Below the pieces are notes generated by a model, which saw nothing but the letters and a program-made list of their open reading frames with translations, was not told the origin of the DNA and searched no databases. Shown in pieces: positions 27,412-36,823 of a stretch of DNA of 64,000 bases (the stretch's first letter is position 1; the number at the start of each line of letters is the position of its first letter). Position numbers and translations under genes: made by a program. The DNA lies in assembly GCA_050250875.1 (NCBI GenBank), contig JBFWNV010000001.1, forward strand, positions 930,001 through 994,000, written 5' to 3'. The DNA is from CAWAYR01 sp050250875 (GTDB taxonomy: Bacteria > Acidobacteriota > Vicinamibacteria > Vicinamibacterales > UBA2999).

Positions 27412-27417
27412 ACGATA
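27412..27417 (-). promoter_or_regulatory. -10 box TATCGT, predicted leaderless promoter
   Basis: On the minus strand TATCGT ends 7 bases before the ATG of the PQQ/cytochrome c gene (27404). The rest of 27418-27571 shows no gene or strong structure. Confidence 0.4.
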
Positions 27418-27571
27418 CACCGAGTCGCCGCCCCGTATCGCTTCGTGTCAGCTGATCGGCGCGGGCGGCATTGAGGAGCTGCCCGACGGAGCGGGCCACC
27501 CGTGCGAACGATGTCGACATGCGATCCGCACGGTCGAATACTGCTCCGGAGACGAGGGACGGCCCTCTGTC

Positions 27572-28744
27572 TCAGTTCGGCACGGTCAGCCGCCCATCCT
27601 TCACCCACACCTGACCGTTCACGGTCACGGTCAGGTCGGTGAAGAAATTCCAGCGCACGTAGCCGCCGGTGACGTTCCCACCCAGCTCGGAGTTGTCGCC
27701 GAGCGACAGGCGCACCACGCCGGCGCCGTAGCCGTAGTACGGGATCCACGGCGTGCGCTCGGGCACCGCGAGCAGCGGGTTGACGCCCAGCGCGAACTCG
27801 CGGAAGCTGCGGCCGGCGGCCCCGGCCGTCTGCATCTCGCGCTCGACGGCGTCGCGGCCGCTCGCCGCCTCCACCCGCGTGACCTGGCCGCGCGCGAAGG
27901 TGAGCCGCAGGCCCTCGACGGGTCGGCCGTCCCACTGCGACGGCGGAAACGCGATCGTGCCCTCCACCGACTCTTCGAGCGGCGCCACGCGCGCCACGCC
28001 CGCCGGCAGCTCGATCTCGCGATCGATCAGCACCTGGCCCTTGGCCGTGCGCGCCGCCGAGGCGTCGCCGTCCTGTCGGTTCACGACGCGGTCGCCGACG
28101 CGAAACCGGAGGTCGGTGCCCGCCGGCGAGGTGACACGGACCTCGCCGGTGCGCAGCGCCGCCTCGAAACGCTGGAGCACGCGTCCCAGCGCCGCGTAGT
28201 CGGTCTCGAGCAGGGCACGCTGATAGAGCGCGTCGATGACGGCGCGACCGGGCAGCGGCTGGCCCGGCAGCGGATAGGCGCTGCCGTTCTCCACCCAGTG
28301 GAAGTGCACGGTGCGGCCGCGGCCCTCGCGGAGCAGGTCCTGGATCGCGGCATAGGCCGGATGGGCCGGCACCGCGCCCGGCATCATGATCGCGCCGTCC
28401 ACGCCGGCGAACATCGCCTTGTACGCCGCCCGCGCTCGGACGTTACCGCGCCGTACGAGGTCGAGGTCCCACCCTCGCGGCACCGGTTCGGCCAGCACGT
28501 CCACCACGCCGACGTCGGTGGCGCCGGCGCGCACGATGGCGTAGCGCAGGTGCGGGATGAGGTCCTCGAACAGGCCGGGGTGGGCGAGGATCAGCAGCCG
28601 CTCGCCGGGCTGAGGCGCCAGCTGCTGCACCAGCCGCGATGCGATGGCCGGCCAGTCGAACGAGAACTGCGCCTGCGCGCGCGCCGGGGTCGCCGCGACG
28701 ACGACGAGCAGAGCCGTGAGTATGGCGGAGAGAGCGGGTTGCAT
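27572..28744 (-). CDS. Exported aminopeptidase-like protein (M29 / COG2309 type)
   Basis: 390 residues with a signal peptide (SAILTALLVVVAATPARAQ). The N-terminal half holds a Rossmann-like part (GERLLILAHPGLFEDLI...ATDVGVVDV); the C-terminal half contains FREFALGVNPLL and GAGVVRLSLGDNSELGGN, resembling the metal-binding core of thermophilic aminopeptidases (AmpS/AmpT). M29 enzymes are normally cytoplasmic, so an exported form is less usual; the zinc ligands cannot be fully assigned by eye. Predicted to be leaderless (GATAAT ends 6 bases before the ATG), divergent from the purine permease. Confidence 0.65.
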   Translation of the reverse strand: MQPALSAILTALLVVVAATPARAQAQFSFDWPAIASRLVQQLAPQPGERLLILAHPGLFEDLIPHLRYAIVRAGATDVGVVDVLAEPVPRGWDLDLVRRGNVRARAAYKAMFAGVDGAIMMPGAVPAHPAYAAIQDLLREGRGRTVHFHWVENGSAYPLPGQPLPGRAVIDALYQRALLETDYAALGRVLQRFEAALRTGEVRVTSPAGTDLRFRVGDRVVNRQDGDASAARTAKGQVLIDREIELPAGVARVAPLEESVEGTIAFPPSQWDGRPVEGLRLTFARGQVTRVEAASGRDAVEREMQTAGAAGRSFREFALGVNPLLAVPERTPWIPYYGYGAGVVRLSLGDNSELGGNVTGGYVRWNFFTDLTVTVNGQVWVKDGRLTVPN

Positions 28745-28750
28745 CGGCGG

Positions 28751-28785
28751 ATTATCGCCGGACCGTGTGCGCCGCGTTCTATGAT
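28751..28785. promoter_or_regulatory. Divergent promoters between aminopeptidase and purine permease genes
   Basis: In this 50-base gap GATAAT (28756-28751, minus) ends 6 bases before one start codon, and TATGAT (28780-28785, plus) ends 9 bases before the other. Both are plausible -10 boxes; no clear -35 boxes are seen. Confidence 0.4.
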
Positions 28786-28794
28786 TCGCCGCGC

Positions 28795-30099
28795 ATGACC
28801 TCACCCGCCTCGGCCGCCGCGCCGGCCCGTCCCGCCTGGACCACCGAAGCCGTCGCCGGCGTGACCACGTTCTTCACGATGGCCTACATCCTCGTGGTGA
28901 ACCCGTCGATCCTCTCGACCCAGGGCACCGGCATGCCGTTCTCCGGCGTGCTCACCGCCACGGTGCTGCTGTGCGTGTCGATGACGCTGCTGATGGGCCT
29001 CTACGCCCGCCTGCCCTACGGCGTGGCGCCGGGCATGGGCCTGAACGCGTTCTTCACCTACACGATCATCCTGGCCAACGGCGTGCCCTGGCCGGTGGCC
29101 CTCGGGGCGGTGTTCTGGGCCGGCGTGATCTTCCTGGTCGTCTCGGCGACGCCGCTGCGCGAGTCGGTGGCGATGGCGATTCCCGAGGGCCTGCGCGCCG
29201 CGTCGGCGGCCGGCATCGGCCTGCTGCTCACCTTCATCGGCCTGCAGAACGGCGGCTTCGTCGCCGCCAACCCGGCGACGATGGTCGGCGTCGGGCCGCT
29301 CGATCACCGCGCCGTGCTGACCATGGTCGGCCTCGGCGTGATCGCCCTGCTGTCGAGGCGCCAGAACCCCCTCGCGTTCCTCGCCAGCATGGCCGTCGTG
29401 ACCGTCGCGGGCTGGGGGTTCGGCGACGTGCGGCTGCCCGAGCGGCTGCTGAGCGCACCCGACTTCTCGTCGGTGCTGTTCCGGCTCGACATCCTCGGCG
29501 CGCTGCAACTGGCGCTGGTCCCATCGATCGTCGCCATCGCGATGACGGATCTCTTCGACTCGATCTCGTCGTTCATCGGCGTGTCGCAGGCCTCGGGCCT
29601 GGTGGACGAGCACGGCCAGCCGCTCCGGCTGCGCCAGGGTCTGATCGTCGACGCCATCGCCACGTTCGGCGCCGGCCTGCTCGGCACGTCGTCGGGGACC
29701 GCCTACGTCGAGAGCATCGCCGGGATCCGCATGGGCGGACGCACCGGCCTCACCGCCGTCTTCACCGCGCTGTGCTTCCTGCCGTGCCTGTTCATCGCGC
29801 CGCTGGCCGCGGCGGTGCCGGCCTATGCGACCTCGGCCGTGCTCATCGTGGTCGGGGCGTCGATGTTCCAGGCGGTGACACGGGTGCACTGGGACAGGCT
29901 GGAGGAAGCGGTGCCGGCGTTCGTCGCCGTCGTGCTCATCCCGCTCACCTTTTCGATCACCCAGGGCATCCTGTGGGGCTTCGTGCTCCATGCCCCGCTT
30001 CACGCCCTGATGGGCCGGGCCCGCGAGGTGCGGCCGGTGCTCTGGGGCCTGGCGGTGCTGGCCGCAGTGCTGCTCGTGCTCGAGCACAGCCGCCACTGA
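28795..30099 (+). CDS. NCS2-family purine permease (AzgA-like)
   Basis: 434 residues, about 12-14 membrane helices. Family motifs: TTFFTMAYILVVNPSIL near residue 22, YGVAPGMGLNAFFTY in TM3, IGLLLTFIGLQNGG, then IAMTDLFDSISSFIGV and GTSSGTAYVESIAGI with the conserved glutamate in the second half. This is the adenine/guanine/hypoxanthine H+ symporter branch. The start is ATG 28795; upstream in-frame codons run through the promoter. Convergent with the kinase gene, 15 bases apart. Confidence 0.92.
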   Translation: MTSPASAAAPARPAWTTEAVAGVTTFFTMAYILVVNPSILSTQGTGMPFSGVLTATVLLCVSMTLLMGLYARLPYGVAPGMGLNAFFTYTIILANGVPWPVALGAVFWAGVIFLVVSATPLRESVAMAIPEGLRAASAAGIGLLLTFIGLQNGGFVAANPATMVGVGPLDHRAVLTMVGLGVIALLSRRQNPLAFLASMAVVTVAGWGFGDVRLPERLLSAPDFSSVLFRLDILGALQLALVPSIVAIAMTDLFDSISSFIGVSQASGLVDEHGQPLRLRQGLIVDAIATFGAGLLGTSSGTAYVESIAGIRMGGRTGLTAVFTALCFLPCLFIAPLAAAVPAYATSAVLIVVGASMFQAVTRVHWDRLEEAVPAFVAVVLIPLTFSITQGILWGFVLHAPLHALMGRAREVRPVLWGLAVLAAVLLVLEHSRH

Positions 30100-30114
30100 C
30101 GGCCACGCCGACGT

Positions 30115-32829
30115 TCAGCGAACACCAGACGGCGCGTCGTCGAACCAGTGCTGCAGGATGACGATGCTGTGCCGCATGCGGGCGGGATCGATCGTCGAAG
30201 CGCTCTTCACGACGACGAACTCCTGGCCGTCCTTGGAGACGTCGTACATGCGGTGCGCGCCGCCGCCGAGCAGTTGCCGCGGGTCGAACAGTGCCGTCGG
30301 CGCGTCGAACAGCCGGACCGGGCTGGCGTGGCGGAACGTCGCGCCCGACTGCACCGCGACGGCGTACATCGTCACTCCGTTCACGAAGAACAGCTCACGG
30401 CCGGCCGGCGACCACACCGGACTGCGCCCGCCGTTCTGCGACACCTGGTAGACCTCGCCGTCGGCGCCGGGGAAGCGCCGGACGTAGACCTCCGTGCGGC
30501 CGGATTCGTTGGACTCGTACGCCATCCAGCCTCCGTCGGGCGAGATGTCGGCGTTGCGCTCGTCGAAGCGGGAGGTGAGCAGCGGCTGCGCCGCCGACGG
30601 CCCGTCCAGCGCCAGCCGCATCAGGTTCCAGGCGTTGTCGGTCGTGTTCTCCTCGTAGACGAGGTGATCCCCCGACACCGCGAGCGGCCGCTGATTCGTC
30701 GCCGCCTGGGTCAGCCGCTCCTCGCCGCCGCCGTCCACGTTTCGGCGATAGAGGTTCTGGAACCCGTTGCGCATGGAGTTGTAGATGAGTTGGCGGTTTC
30801 CGGCCCACACCGGATAGGTGTCCTGGAGCGGCTCGAACGTGAAGCGCAACAGCGACTGCGTTGCGGCCTGCGTCAGGTCCCAGGTCCAGATGTCGGAGTT
30901 CTGATCCTCGCGGACGACGACCGCCAGGCGGTTGGCGCTCGGCGACAGACGGGGTTGTTCGTATGCGCGGGCCGGCATCGGCAGCGGTCGCTCGCTGCCA
31001 GTGCGCGAGATCCAGACGATCGCCCGCAGGTCCACGCGTGGCGGGCGCACGGCGGCCACCAGTCCACTCGCGGACGTCGCCACGTTCACGGCCTGCGTGC
31101 TCACCTGCATCGCCTCGTCCAGCACGCGGGCGGGCGCACCGCTCGGGCGCAGCGTCGCCAGCGAGAACGGCACCGCCCAGTACGAGCCGCCGGACGCATA
31201 GGCGAGGTGGCCGCCGACGACGTACTCCGCCTGTGACGCGTCGGGCAGCACCACCTCGGTGCGTCCGCTCCGATCGCGCCGCGACACGTGCGTCGTTGCT
31301 GAGCCTTCCGCCGCGACCGTGTACAGGAGCCCGAGCCCGTCGGGCAGGAGCGCTGGATAGAAGTGCCCGCGCTCGCCGGCGCTCACCGCCGTCACGATCG
31401 CCGGCGTGCCGCCGCTTGCCGGCACCGCCAGCAGGCCGCGCGAGTTGCTGGTCGCGAAGACGATGACGTCGTCGGCGCCCCACGCCGCACCGCGCGAGGT
31501 GCCGTCGACCCTGGCAATCGTAATCGGACGGCCGCCGCCCAGCGCCACCCGTCGCATCTCGCCGCCCTGGTGGAAGTAGCCGATCCAGCGGCCGTCGGGC
31601 GAGAAGAATGGTGCCCGGGCGCCGGTGACGCCCTCGAGCGGCGCGGCGTCGAGTGCGTCCAGCGCTCGGACCGTCAACTGCGATTGCGATCCCGCGGTAT
31701 AGGCAAGGTGCGTGCCCGCGGGCGAGAGCGCGATGTCACGGGCGTTGAAGCTGACGGCCAGCGGCTCGGCAGCGGGAAGCGTCAACTCGAACTGCGTCAC
31801 GGGTGGCCGCGGCGAAGGCGCGGGCCGCGGCATGGCCGACCACGTCGCCAGCGCCGCGCCGATCGCGGCCAGCAGGCTTGCGCTCACAAGGGCCCGCAGC
31901 GGCCACCGCCGGGGCCCTCCGGCGCCGCTCGACGCGTCGTCTTCGGTCACCCCGCTGTTCAGCGCCGCCGCGGCCTCGGCAAGCTCGAGCCGTAGCACGG
32001 CCGCCGAATCGAGGCGGTGTTTCGGGTTCTTGACGAGCATCCGCTGCAGGAGCCGCCGGATCGATGCGGGCGTCGACGCCGGCAGCGCCGTCCAGTCCGG
32101 CTCTTTCGACAACACGGCGGCGATCGTCTCGGCGGTGTCTTCGCCCTCGAACGGGCGGCGGCCGGTGAGCATCTCGTAGAGCACGCAGCCGCAGGCCCAG
32201 ATGTCGGCGCGCCGGTCGAGAAGGCGGCCCTTGGCCTGCTCGGGGGACATGTACGCCGCGGTGCCGAGAATCACGCCCCGCATCGTCATCGCCGGCGAGG
32301 TGATCGTCGGTGAGTGGGCCTGATCGGAGAGCCCCGTGGGATCGGTGGGGTCGAGCGCCTTGGCCAGGCCGAAGTCGAGCACTTTGACGAGGCCGTCCGG
32401 GCGGATCTTGATGTTGGCCGGTTTCAGGTCGCGATGGATGATGCTGCGCTCGTGCGCGGCCTCCAGCGCCTCGGCGATCTGCCGCGCGGTCTCGAGGGAC
32501 TCGTCGAGCGGCACCGGGCCAACGGCGATCCGCTCGGCCAGCGTCCGCCCCTCGACCAGCTCCATCACCAGCGCCGGACTGCCGGCGATCGCTTCGAGCC
32601 CGATGACCGCGGCGATGTTCGGGTGACTCAGCGCCGCCAGTACGCGCGCCTCGCGATCGAACCGCGCCAGACGTTCGCGATCGGTGGCGACGTCGGGCCG
32701 CAGCACTTTGATGGCCACGTCGCGGTCGAGGCGCGCATCGCGGGCCCGATACACCTCGCCCATGCCCCCGGCGCCGAGCGGCGCCAGCACCTCGTATGCT
32801 CCGACGCGCGTGCCAGCGGCCAGCGCCAT
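30115..32829 (-). CDS. Ser/Thr protein kinase with membrane anchor and PD40/TolB-type propeller
   Basis: 904 residues. Kinase motifs: GAGGMGEVY at 19-27, Lys41, HRDLKPAN (132-139), DFG (152-154), MSPEQ in the activation segment. A single transmembrane helix follows at about 350-372 (ALVSASLLAAIGAALATW), then an extracytoplasmic six-bladed propeller with PD40/TolB-like repeats (FSPDGRWIGYF, ISPDGGWMAYES, WSPAGRELFFV). This is a common acidobacterial one-component receptor kinase; the propeller presumably senses a ligand or protein outside the membrane. A consensus TATAAT box lies 9 bases before the ATG. Confidence 0.93.
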   Translation of the reverse strand: MALAAGTRVGAYEVLAPLGAGGMGEVYRARDARLDRDVAIKVLRPDVATDRERLARFDREARVLAALSHPNIAAVIGLEAIAGSPALVMELVEGRTLAERIAVGPVPLDESLETARQIAEALEAAHERSIIHRDLKPANIKIRPDGLVKVLDFGLAKALDPTDPTGLSDQAHSPTITSPAMTMRGVILGTAAYMSPEQAKGRLLDRRADIWACGCVLYEMLTGRRPFEGEDTAETIAAVLSKEPDWTALPASTPASIRRLLQRMLVKNPKHRLDSAAVLRLELAEAAAALNSGVTEDDASSGAGGPRRWPLRALVSASLLAAIGAALATWSAMPRPAPSPRPPVTQFELTLPAAEPLAVSFNARDIALSPAGTHLAYTAGSQSQLTVRALDALDAAPLEGVTGARAPFFSPDGRWIGYFHQGGEMRRVALGGGRPITIARVDGTSRGAAWGADDVIVFATSNSRGLLAVPASGGTPAIVTAVSAGERGHFYPALLPDGLGLLYTVAAEGSATTHVSRRDRSGRTEVVLPDASQAEYVVGGHLAYASGGSYWAVPFSLATLRPSGAPARVLDEAMQVSTQAVNVATSASGLVAAVRPPRVDLRAIVWISRTGSERPLPMPARAYEQPRLSPSANRLAVVVREDQNSDIWTWDLTQAATQSLLRFTFEPLQDTYPVWAGNRQLIYNSMRNGFQNLYRRNVDGGGEERLTQAATNQRPLAVSGDHLVYEENTTDNAWNLMRLALDGPSAAQPLLTSRFDERNADISPDGGWMAYESNESGRTEVYVRRFPGADGEVYQVSQNGGRSPVWSPAGRELFFVNGVTMYAVAVQSGATFRHASPVRLFDAPTALFDPRQLLGGGAHRMYDVSKDGQEFVVVKSASTIDPARMRHSIVILQHWFDDAPSGVR

Positions 32830-32832
32830 CGC

Positions 32833-32851
32833 GGGCGGATTATAGCCGCCC
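32833..32851 (-). promoter_or_regulatory. Consensus -10 box TATAAT inside a GC-rich inverted repeat
   Basis: GGGCGG (32833-32838) and CCGCCC (32846-32851) flank ATTATAG; read on the minus strand the loop contains a perfect TATAAT (32844-32839), 9 bases before the kinase ATG. No Shine-Dalgarno is visible. Confidence 0.5.
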
Positions 32852-32893
32852 ACGAGCTTGTGACACTGGCGCCCGCGCCGGCATCCAACCGGC

Positions 32894-33196
32894 GTGTCGG
32901 GATCCGTGCAGGACCGCCGGGTGACGTGGGTCGAGCTGTTCTTCGACCTGGTCTTCGTCGCCGCGGTGTCGCAGATCGGCACGCCGCTGGCCCGGCACTT
33001 CGCCTTCGCCGAACTCGGCCGTTACGCGTTCCTGCTGCTGGTGGCGTGGTGGGCGTGGCACGGCGAGGCGATCGGGCTCGTCGCGACCGCGATCGGACTC
33101 ACCCTCGGCGCACCCGCGATCCTGGCGGCGACGCGAGCCCCGGCCCGGGCAACGCTCGCCGCGGCCGTATCGGTTACGGCGTCGGCGGGCACGTGA
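32894..33196 (+). pseudogene. Internally deleted low-temperature-requirement A (LtrA) gene
   Basis: A 100-codon frame from GTG. The first half (VTWVELFFDLVFVAAVSQIG, then FAELGRYAFLLLVAWWAWHG) is the unmistakable N-terminus of LtrA membrane proteins, which normally run to about 350-400 residues with many helices. After WHGE it passes straight into a hydrophobic stretch (AIGLVATAIGLTLGAPAIL) that looks like a C-terminal LtrA helix, then a short tail and a stop that overlaps the 3' end of the minus-strand gene. Most of the protein is missing, so this is a remnant. Confidence 0.65.
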
Positions 33197-34052
33197 ACAT
33201 GCCGCGCGTCAGCGTCCGCCAGCCGACGCTCATGGCGTCGAACTCGGCGGCCAGCGCGGGGTGCATCCGGCTGGCGGCGGCCCGCTCGGCCGGACGGCGG
33301 ACGGCGCGCTCGCACCACGTCTGCACCGCCCACGCGGCGGTGTCGGCCTGCGGGTCGACCGCCATCTGGCGCAGGAACTCCATGCCCTCGGCGCGCGACT
33401 CCGGGCCGAGGGTGAACAGGTAGAACGACACGGTGCCGATGCGGCTGGCCTGCTCGTAGGTGAGGTTGCCGGAGCGCGAGGCCACGGCCTCGCGTCCCAG
33501 GGCGACGATCTTCGCGCGCGGCCGGGCCTCGCCCTGTCGTGCCAGAGCATGGAGGATCGCGTCGAGCGTCGTGTCGCGTTGCGGCTTGTCGAGCTCGGCC
33601 ACCAGACGGTCGCGCGCGCTCGGGTGATCGATCTCACCGAGCAGGCGGATCGCGTCGTCGCCGAGGGCCGTCCACAGCGCCGGATCGGCCAGTACGTCCA
33701 CGACCGGCGCGTACGTCGGCCCGAGATCGGCTTCCGGGCCGCCCGCGGCAAACGCCGCCCAGCGCGCCAGCCGGTAGGCGTCGTCGCGCAGTGCCGGATT
33801 CTTCAGCGCGGCGACCAGCAGCACCGGCAGCTGTCGATCGCGCAGGGCGGCGAGGCCGGCCACGCCGCACACCGCGTCGGCCGGTGTGGGCGAGGCGGCC
33901 AGCGCCCGGAGCGCCTCGCGGCCGCCCTCCCCGGTGGACGCCAGGGCGGCGGCGAGTTCGGCCGGCGGCCGATCGACCGAGGCGCACAGCACGGAACGGT
34001 CAGGCGCCGCGGCCTGCGCGGTCACCACGGCGAGGACGAGAAGGGCCAGCAT
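33174..34052 (-). CDS. Exported HEAT-repeat-like helical protein
   Basis: 292 residues with a short signal (MLALLVLAVVTAQAAA). The mature part is a string of helical pairs with HEAT spacing (for example ADAVCGVAGLAALRDRQLPV, LKNPALRDDAYRLARWAAF, DAIRLLGEIDHPSARDRLV). Such solenoids mediate protein binding; no enzymatic motif. It lies 13 bases downstream of the formamidase gene and is probably co-transcribed with it. Its stop region overlaps the LtrA remnant on the other strand. Confidence 0.65.
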   Translation of the reverse strand: MLALLVLAVVTAQAAAPDRSVLCASVDRPPAELAAALASTGEGGREALRALAASPTPADAVCGVAGLAALRDRQLPVLLVAALKNPALRDDAYRLARWAAFAAGGPEADLGPTYAPVVDVLADPALWTALGDDAIRLLGEIDHPSARDRLVAELDKPQRDTTLDAILHALARQGEARPRAKIVALGREAVASRSGNLTYEQASRIGTVSFYLFTLGPESRAEGMEFLRQMAVDPQADTAAWAVQTWCERAVRRPAERAAASRMHPALAAEFDAMSVGWRTLTRGMFTCPPTP

Positions 34053-34065
34053 CGCGATCGGTCCG

Positions 34066-35103
34066 TCAGGGCGTGGCGAAGATGTGCTTGGGCATGTGCA
34101 TGGCCACCAGCATATGCGGCGCGTCCACCGTCTCGGCGATCTTGAGATCGCCGGCCAGCGAGCACAGCATGTAGGCCTGGTCGCGGTTCAGGCCCCTGGT
34201 GGCGATCAAGTAGTCGATCATGTAGCGGGTGGCTTTCTTCGCGGCCTCGTCGATCGTGGTGGCGAAGCCGGTCGTCGCGTAGTACTCGGCCGTCTCGTAT
34301 TGCGGCTCGGCGAACGACCGTCCGCCCTTGATCACGCCGATCTCGTAGACGACGCGCATCGGCGTCTCCATCGCCGTGCCCGAGACTTCCCCCAGCCCCT
34401 GCACGGCGTGGGTGTCGCCGATCGAGAACAGGCCCCCGCCGACGAAGACCGGAAAGTACACGGTGGTGCCGGCCACCAGGTGCGGGTCGTCGAGGTTCCC
34501 GCCGTTGGCGCGCGGCGGAATGGTGTTCAGCAGCTCGTCGGTGTCCGGCGCCACGCCCATCACCCCGGCGAAGGGCCTCAGGGGAATGCGGATGCCGGGC
34601 GCGAACTCCACCTCGTTCCTCGCCTTGTCGAGCGCGAACGTCTGCAGCAGGCGCTGGCCGAACTCTCCGGTGAGAAACCCGAAGTCCGGATGGTTCTCCA
34701 TCCAGCCCCAGTCGGCGGGCTCGAGCTCGAGCAGGCGGACGGCGAGCACGTCGCCCGGTTGGGCGCCGTCGACGTAGACCGGTCCGGTCAGCGTGTGGAT
34801 GCGGTCCCAGTCGAGGTTGGCGGTGTCGGCGGTGGTGGAGGTCGGCGTCACCTGCCCGCCGGTGGCCTCGTGCGTGAACGCCTCGATGACGCTGCCCGAC
34901 GGCACCCGGATCACCGGGGCGATCCGGCGGCTGAACTTGGTGTGCGTCCGGTCCTTCGTCAGCACGAAATCGGGCTTACGAGCCGGGGCGGCGGGATCCG
35001 GTGCGGGAACCGCGGCGCGGCAGCCGGCTGACAGGACCAGGCACGCCGTGAGCACAGCCGCGCCATGGAGCGCCCCTGCATGTCTTGCGTTCTGTGGCGT
35101 CAA
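34066..35103 (-). CDS. Exported acetamidase/formamidase-family lipoprotein
   Basis: 345 residues. The signal LTACLVLSAGC is a good lipobox. The body follows the FmdA/AmdA fold: HTKFSRRIAPVIRVPSGSVI, then VYVDGAQPGDVLAVRLLELE, and later VGGGLFSIGDTHAVQGLGEV with the conserved Gly-Asp-x-His and Glu. These enzymes hydrolyse short amides to acid and ammonia. The start is TTG 35103: GGAGGA sits 8 bases before it, and no ATG or GTG fits the signal peptide. Exported forms of this usually cytoplasmic family occur in acidobacteria; substrate unknown. Confidence 0.82.
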   Translation of the reverse strand: MTPQNARHAGALHGAAVLTACLVLSAGCRAAVPAPDPAAPARKPDFVLTKDRTHTKFSRRIAPVIRVPSGSVIEAFTHEATGGQVTPTSTTADTANLDWDRIHTLTGPVYVDGAQPGDVLAVRLLELEPADWGWMENHPDFGFLTGEFGQRLLQTFALDKARNEVEFAPGIRIPLRPFAGVMGVAPDTDELLNTIPPRANGGNLDDPHLVAGTTVYFPVFVGGGLFSIGDTHAVQGLGEVSGTAMETPMRVVYEIGVIKGGRSFAEPQYETAEYYATTGFATTIDEAAKKATRYMIDYLIATRGLNRDQAYMLCSLAGDLKIAETVDAPHMLVAMHMPKHIFATP

Positions 35104-35216
35104 TGGACCCTTCCTCCATCGTCGGTTTCCGCGGGCATCGTGACACAGAACGCCGGCCGTGCGGGTGGAGGGGCGAACCCGCCGCAGCGGCGATTCCGTG
35201 ACAGAATGGCGCACCG

Positions 35217-36320
35217 ATGAGTTGGCGGCTGGCACTCGCGCTCGGATTCGTCGTTCTGACCGCTCTGCGTGGCGACGCGCAGGGTCCGTCGGCCGGCACC
35301 GGCACGATCTACGTCGGGTCGTATTCCGGACACATCACGGCGGTCGACGAAGCCAGCGGCACCTTCACGAAGATCCCGCTCAGCTCGGGGCCGCCGTTCG
35401 TCGTCCGGCTGTCGCCCGACAAGACACGCTTCTACGTGCAGAGCGCCAACCAGGAGAAGTTCGAGGTCGTGGACGTGCGGGCGCGCAAGAGCATCGACGC
35501 GTTCACGCTCAGCGACGGCCGTCGCCACGTGCGGGCGATGGCCTTCGAGGCCGATCCGCAGCACCGCACGCTGGTGCTGGTGACCCGCACCGCCACCAAG
35601 CAGATCGATCGCTGGGAGATCGGCGCGCCGGAGTTCGTGGTCTACGACCTGGCCACGCACACGATCACGCGCACCGTGCCGTGGACGATCGACGACGAGC
35701 CGGCACTCTACGGTGTGGCGCTGCGTTTCTCGCCCGACGGCAAGTACCTCTACGTGTTCGGCAACCAGGTCACCATCTTCGACGCCGCGACGATGCACCA
35801 GGTGGACAGCTGGGATCTGTCGCTGCCCACCGACACGTCGATGAGCCGCTTCGACGCCGGCCCGCAGGACGACTCGGCCGACCGGCCGGGGTTCGTCACC
35901 GGCCTCTTCGTCACTCAGGACGCGGTGATGAAGCGCAAGACGCTGGCGGTCGGGCAGATCGATCTGGCGGCGAAGACCGTGGACGTGTTCCCCCTCGGTC
36001 CGGTGCCCGAGGCCGACGGCATGAGCTTCACGGTGGCGCCGGGGCGCAAGCGCGCCAACATCCTGCTCGCCGAGATCGGCCGGCATCGCCTGCTGTCGAT
36101 CGACATGGAGGCACGCCGGGTGACCGGCCAGGTGGACGTACCCACGCGCACGCGCATGCAGATGCGCACCAGCGCCAACGGTCTGCTCTATCTCTACGAA
36201 GCCGGCCGCACCATCGAGATCTTCTCGGCCGACGCCGCCACGCGCCTGCGCACCATCGAGCTCGACTCCGACATGATGTACGGCACGTTCACGATCGTGC
36301 CGGCCTCGCCCGGACGCTGA
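35217..36320 (+). CDS. Exported YVTN/YncE-like beta-propeller protein
   Basis: 367 residues with a signal (ALALGFVVLTALRGDAQ). Repeated strands of the YVTN type: GTIYVGSYSGHITAVDEASG, VVRLSPDKTRFYVQSANQEKFEVVDV, LRFSPDGKYLYVFGNQVTIFDAAT, RANILLAEIGRHRLLSIDM. Seven-bladed propellers of this kind bind ligands or proteins; no catalytic residue is evident. Divergent from the formamidase gene with 113 bases between them; CAGAAT at 35202-35207 is a possible -10 box. Confidence 0.8.
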   Translation: MSWRLALALGFVVLTALRGDAQGPSAGTGTIYVGSYSGHITAVDEASGTFTKIPLSSGPPFVVRLSPDKTRFYVQSANQEKFEVVDVRARKSIDAFTLSDGRRHVRAMAFEADPQHRTLVLVTRTATKQIDRWEIGAPEFVVYDLATHTITRTVPWTIDDEPALYGVALRFSPDGKYLYVFGNQVTIFDAATMHQVDSWDLSLPTDTSMSRFDAGPQDDSADRPGFVTGLFVTQDAVMKRKTLAVGQIDLAAKTVDVFPLGPVPEADGMSFTVAPGRKRANILLAEIGRHRLLSIDMEARRVTGQVDVPTRTRMQMRTSANGLLYLYEAGRTIEIFSADAATRLRTIELDSDMMYGTFTIVPASPGR

Positions 36321-36325
36321 GCCGG

Positions 36326-36823
36326 CTACTGGAGCTTGGCGGCGACCGCGGCGGCCACGGCCCGAGCCTGCTGTCGTCGTGCCGGATTCGCCGGCGCGAA
36401 CTCGCCGACCTGCACCGAGAAGCTGTGGGCCCCTGCCAGCGCGTAGATTCGGTTGTCCCAGAAGTACGCCGCGACCCCGATGCCGGCCACCGGTTCGACG
36501 GTTTTGCCTTCGTCGCCCAGCAACTTGCGGAAGGCGTCGAAGTCGGCTCGCGTGCCTGGGGCGATCGCCAGTGTCAGGGTCTCCGTCCCGGCGCGGAAGC
36601 GGCAGGTGGAGCCGTCGGGCGCGGACGTCGGCCGCGGCCGCTGTACGGTGACGCCAGCGGCCGCCGACAGCTCCGCCAGGGTCAGCACCGTGCATGCGTC
36701 CCTGGCCGCCGCCTGCCCGGCGACAGCAGGCGCGGCGCCCGACAGCACCGAGACCAACACGAGTCCACTGGCGATTCCCATGGCGCGGCCCACCTCGCTG
36801 GACCTGCTGCTGCGAGACCTCAC
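36326..36823 (-). CDS. Small exported protein with DUF3558/PknH-sensor-like domain
   Basis: 165 residues: signal (IASGLVLVSVLSGAAPAVAG), then a domain opening DACTVLTLAELSAAAGVTV and containing STCRFRAGTETLTLAIA, a pattern with two conserved cysteines seen in DUF3558 and PknH-type extracellular domains. Role unknown. I choose GTG 36823, whose TGA overlap (GTGA) couples it to the large propeller gene upstream; ATG 36781 is the alternative. Confidence 0.68.
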   Translation of the reverse strand: MRSRSSRSSEVGRAMGIASGLVLVSVLSGAAPAVAGQAAARDACTVLTLAELSAAAGVTVQRPRPTSAPDGSTCRFRAGTETLTLAIAPGTRADFDAFRKLLGDEGKTVEPVAGIGVAAYFWDNRIYALAGAHSFSVQVGEFAPANPARRQQARAVAAAVAAKLQ

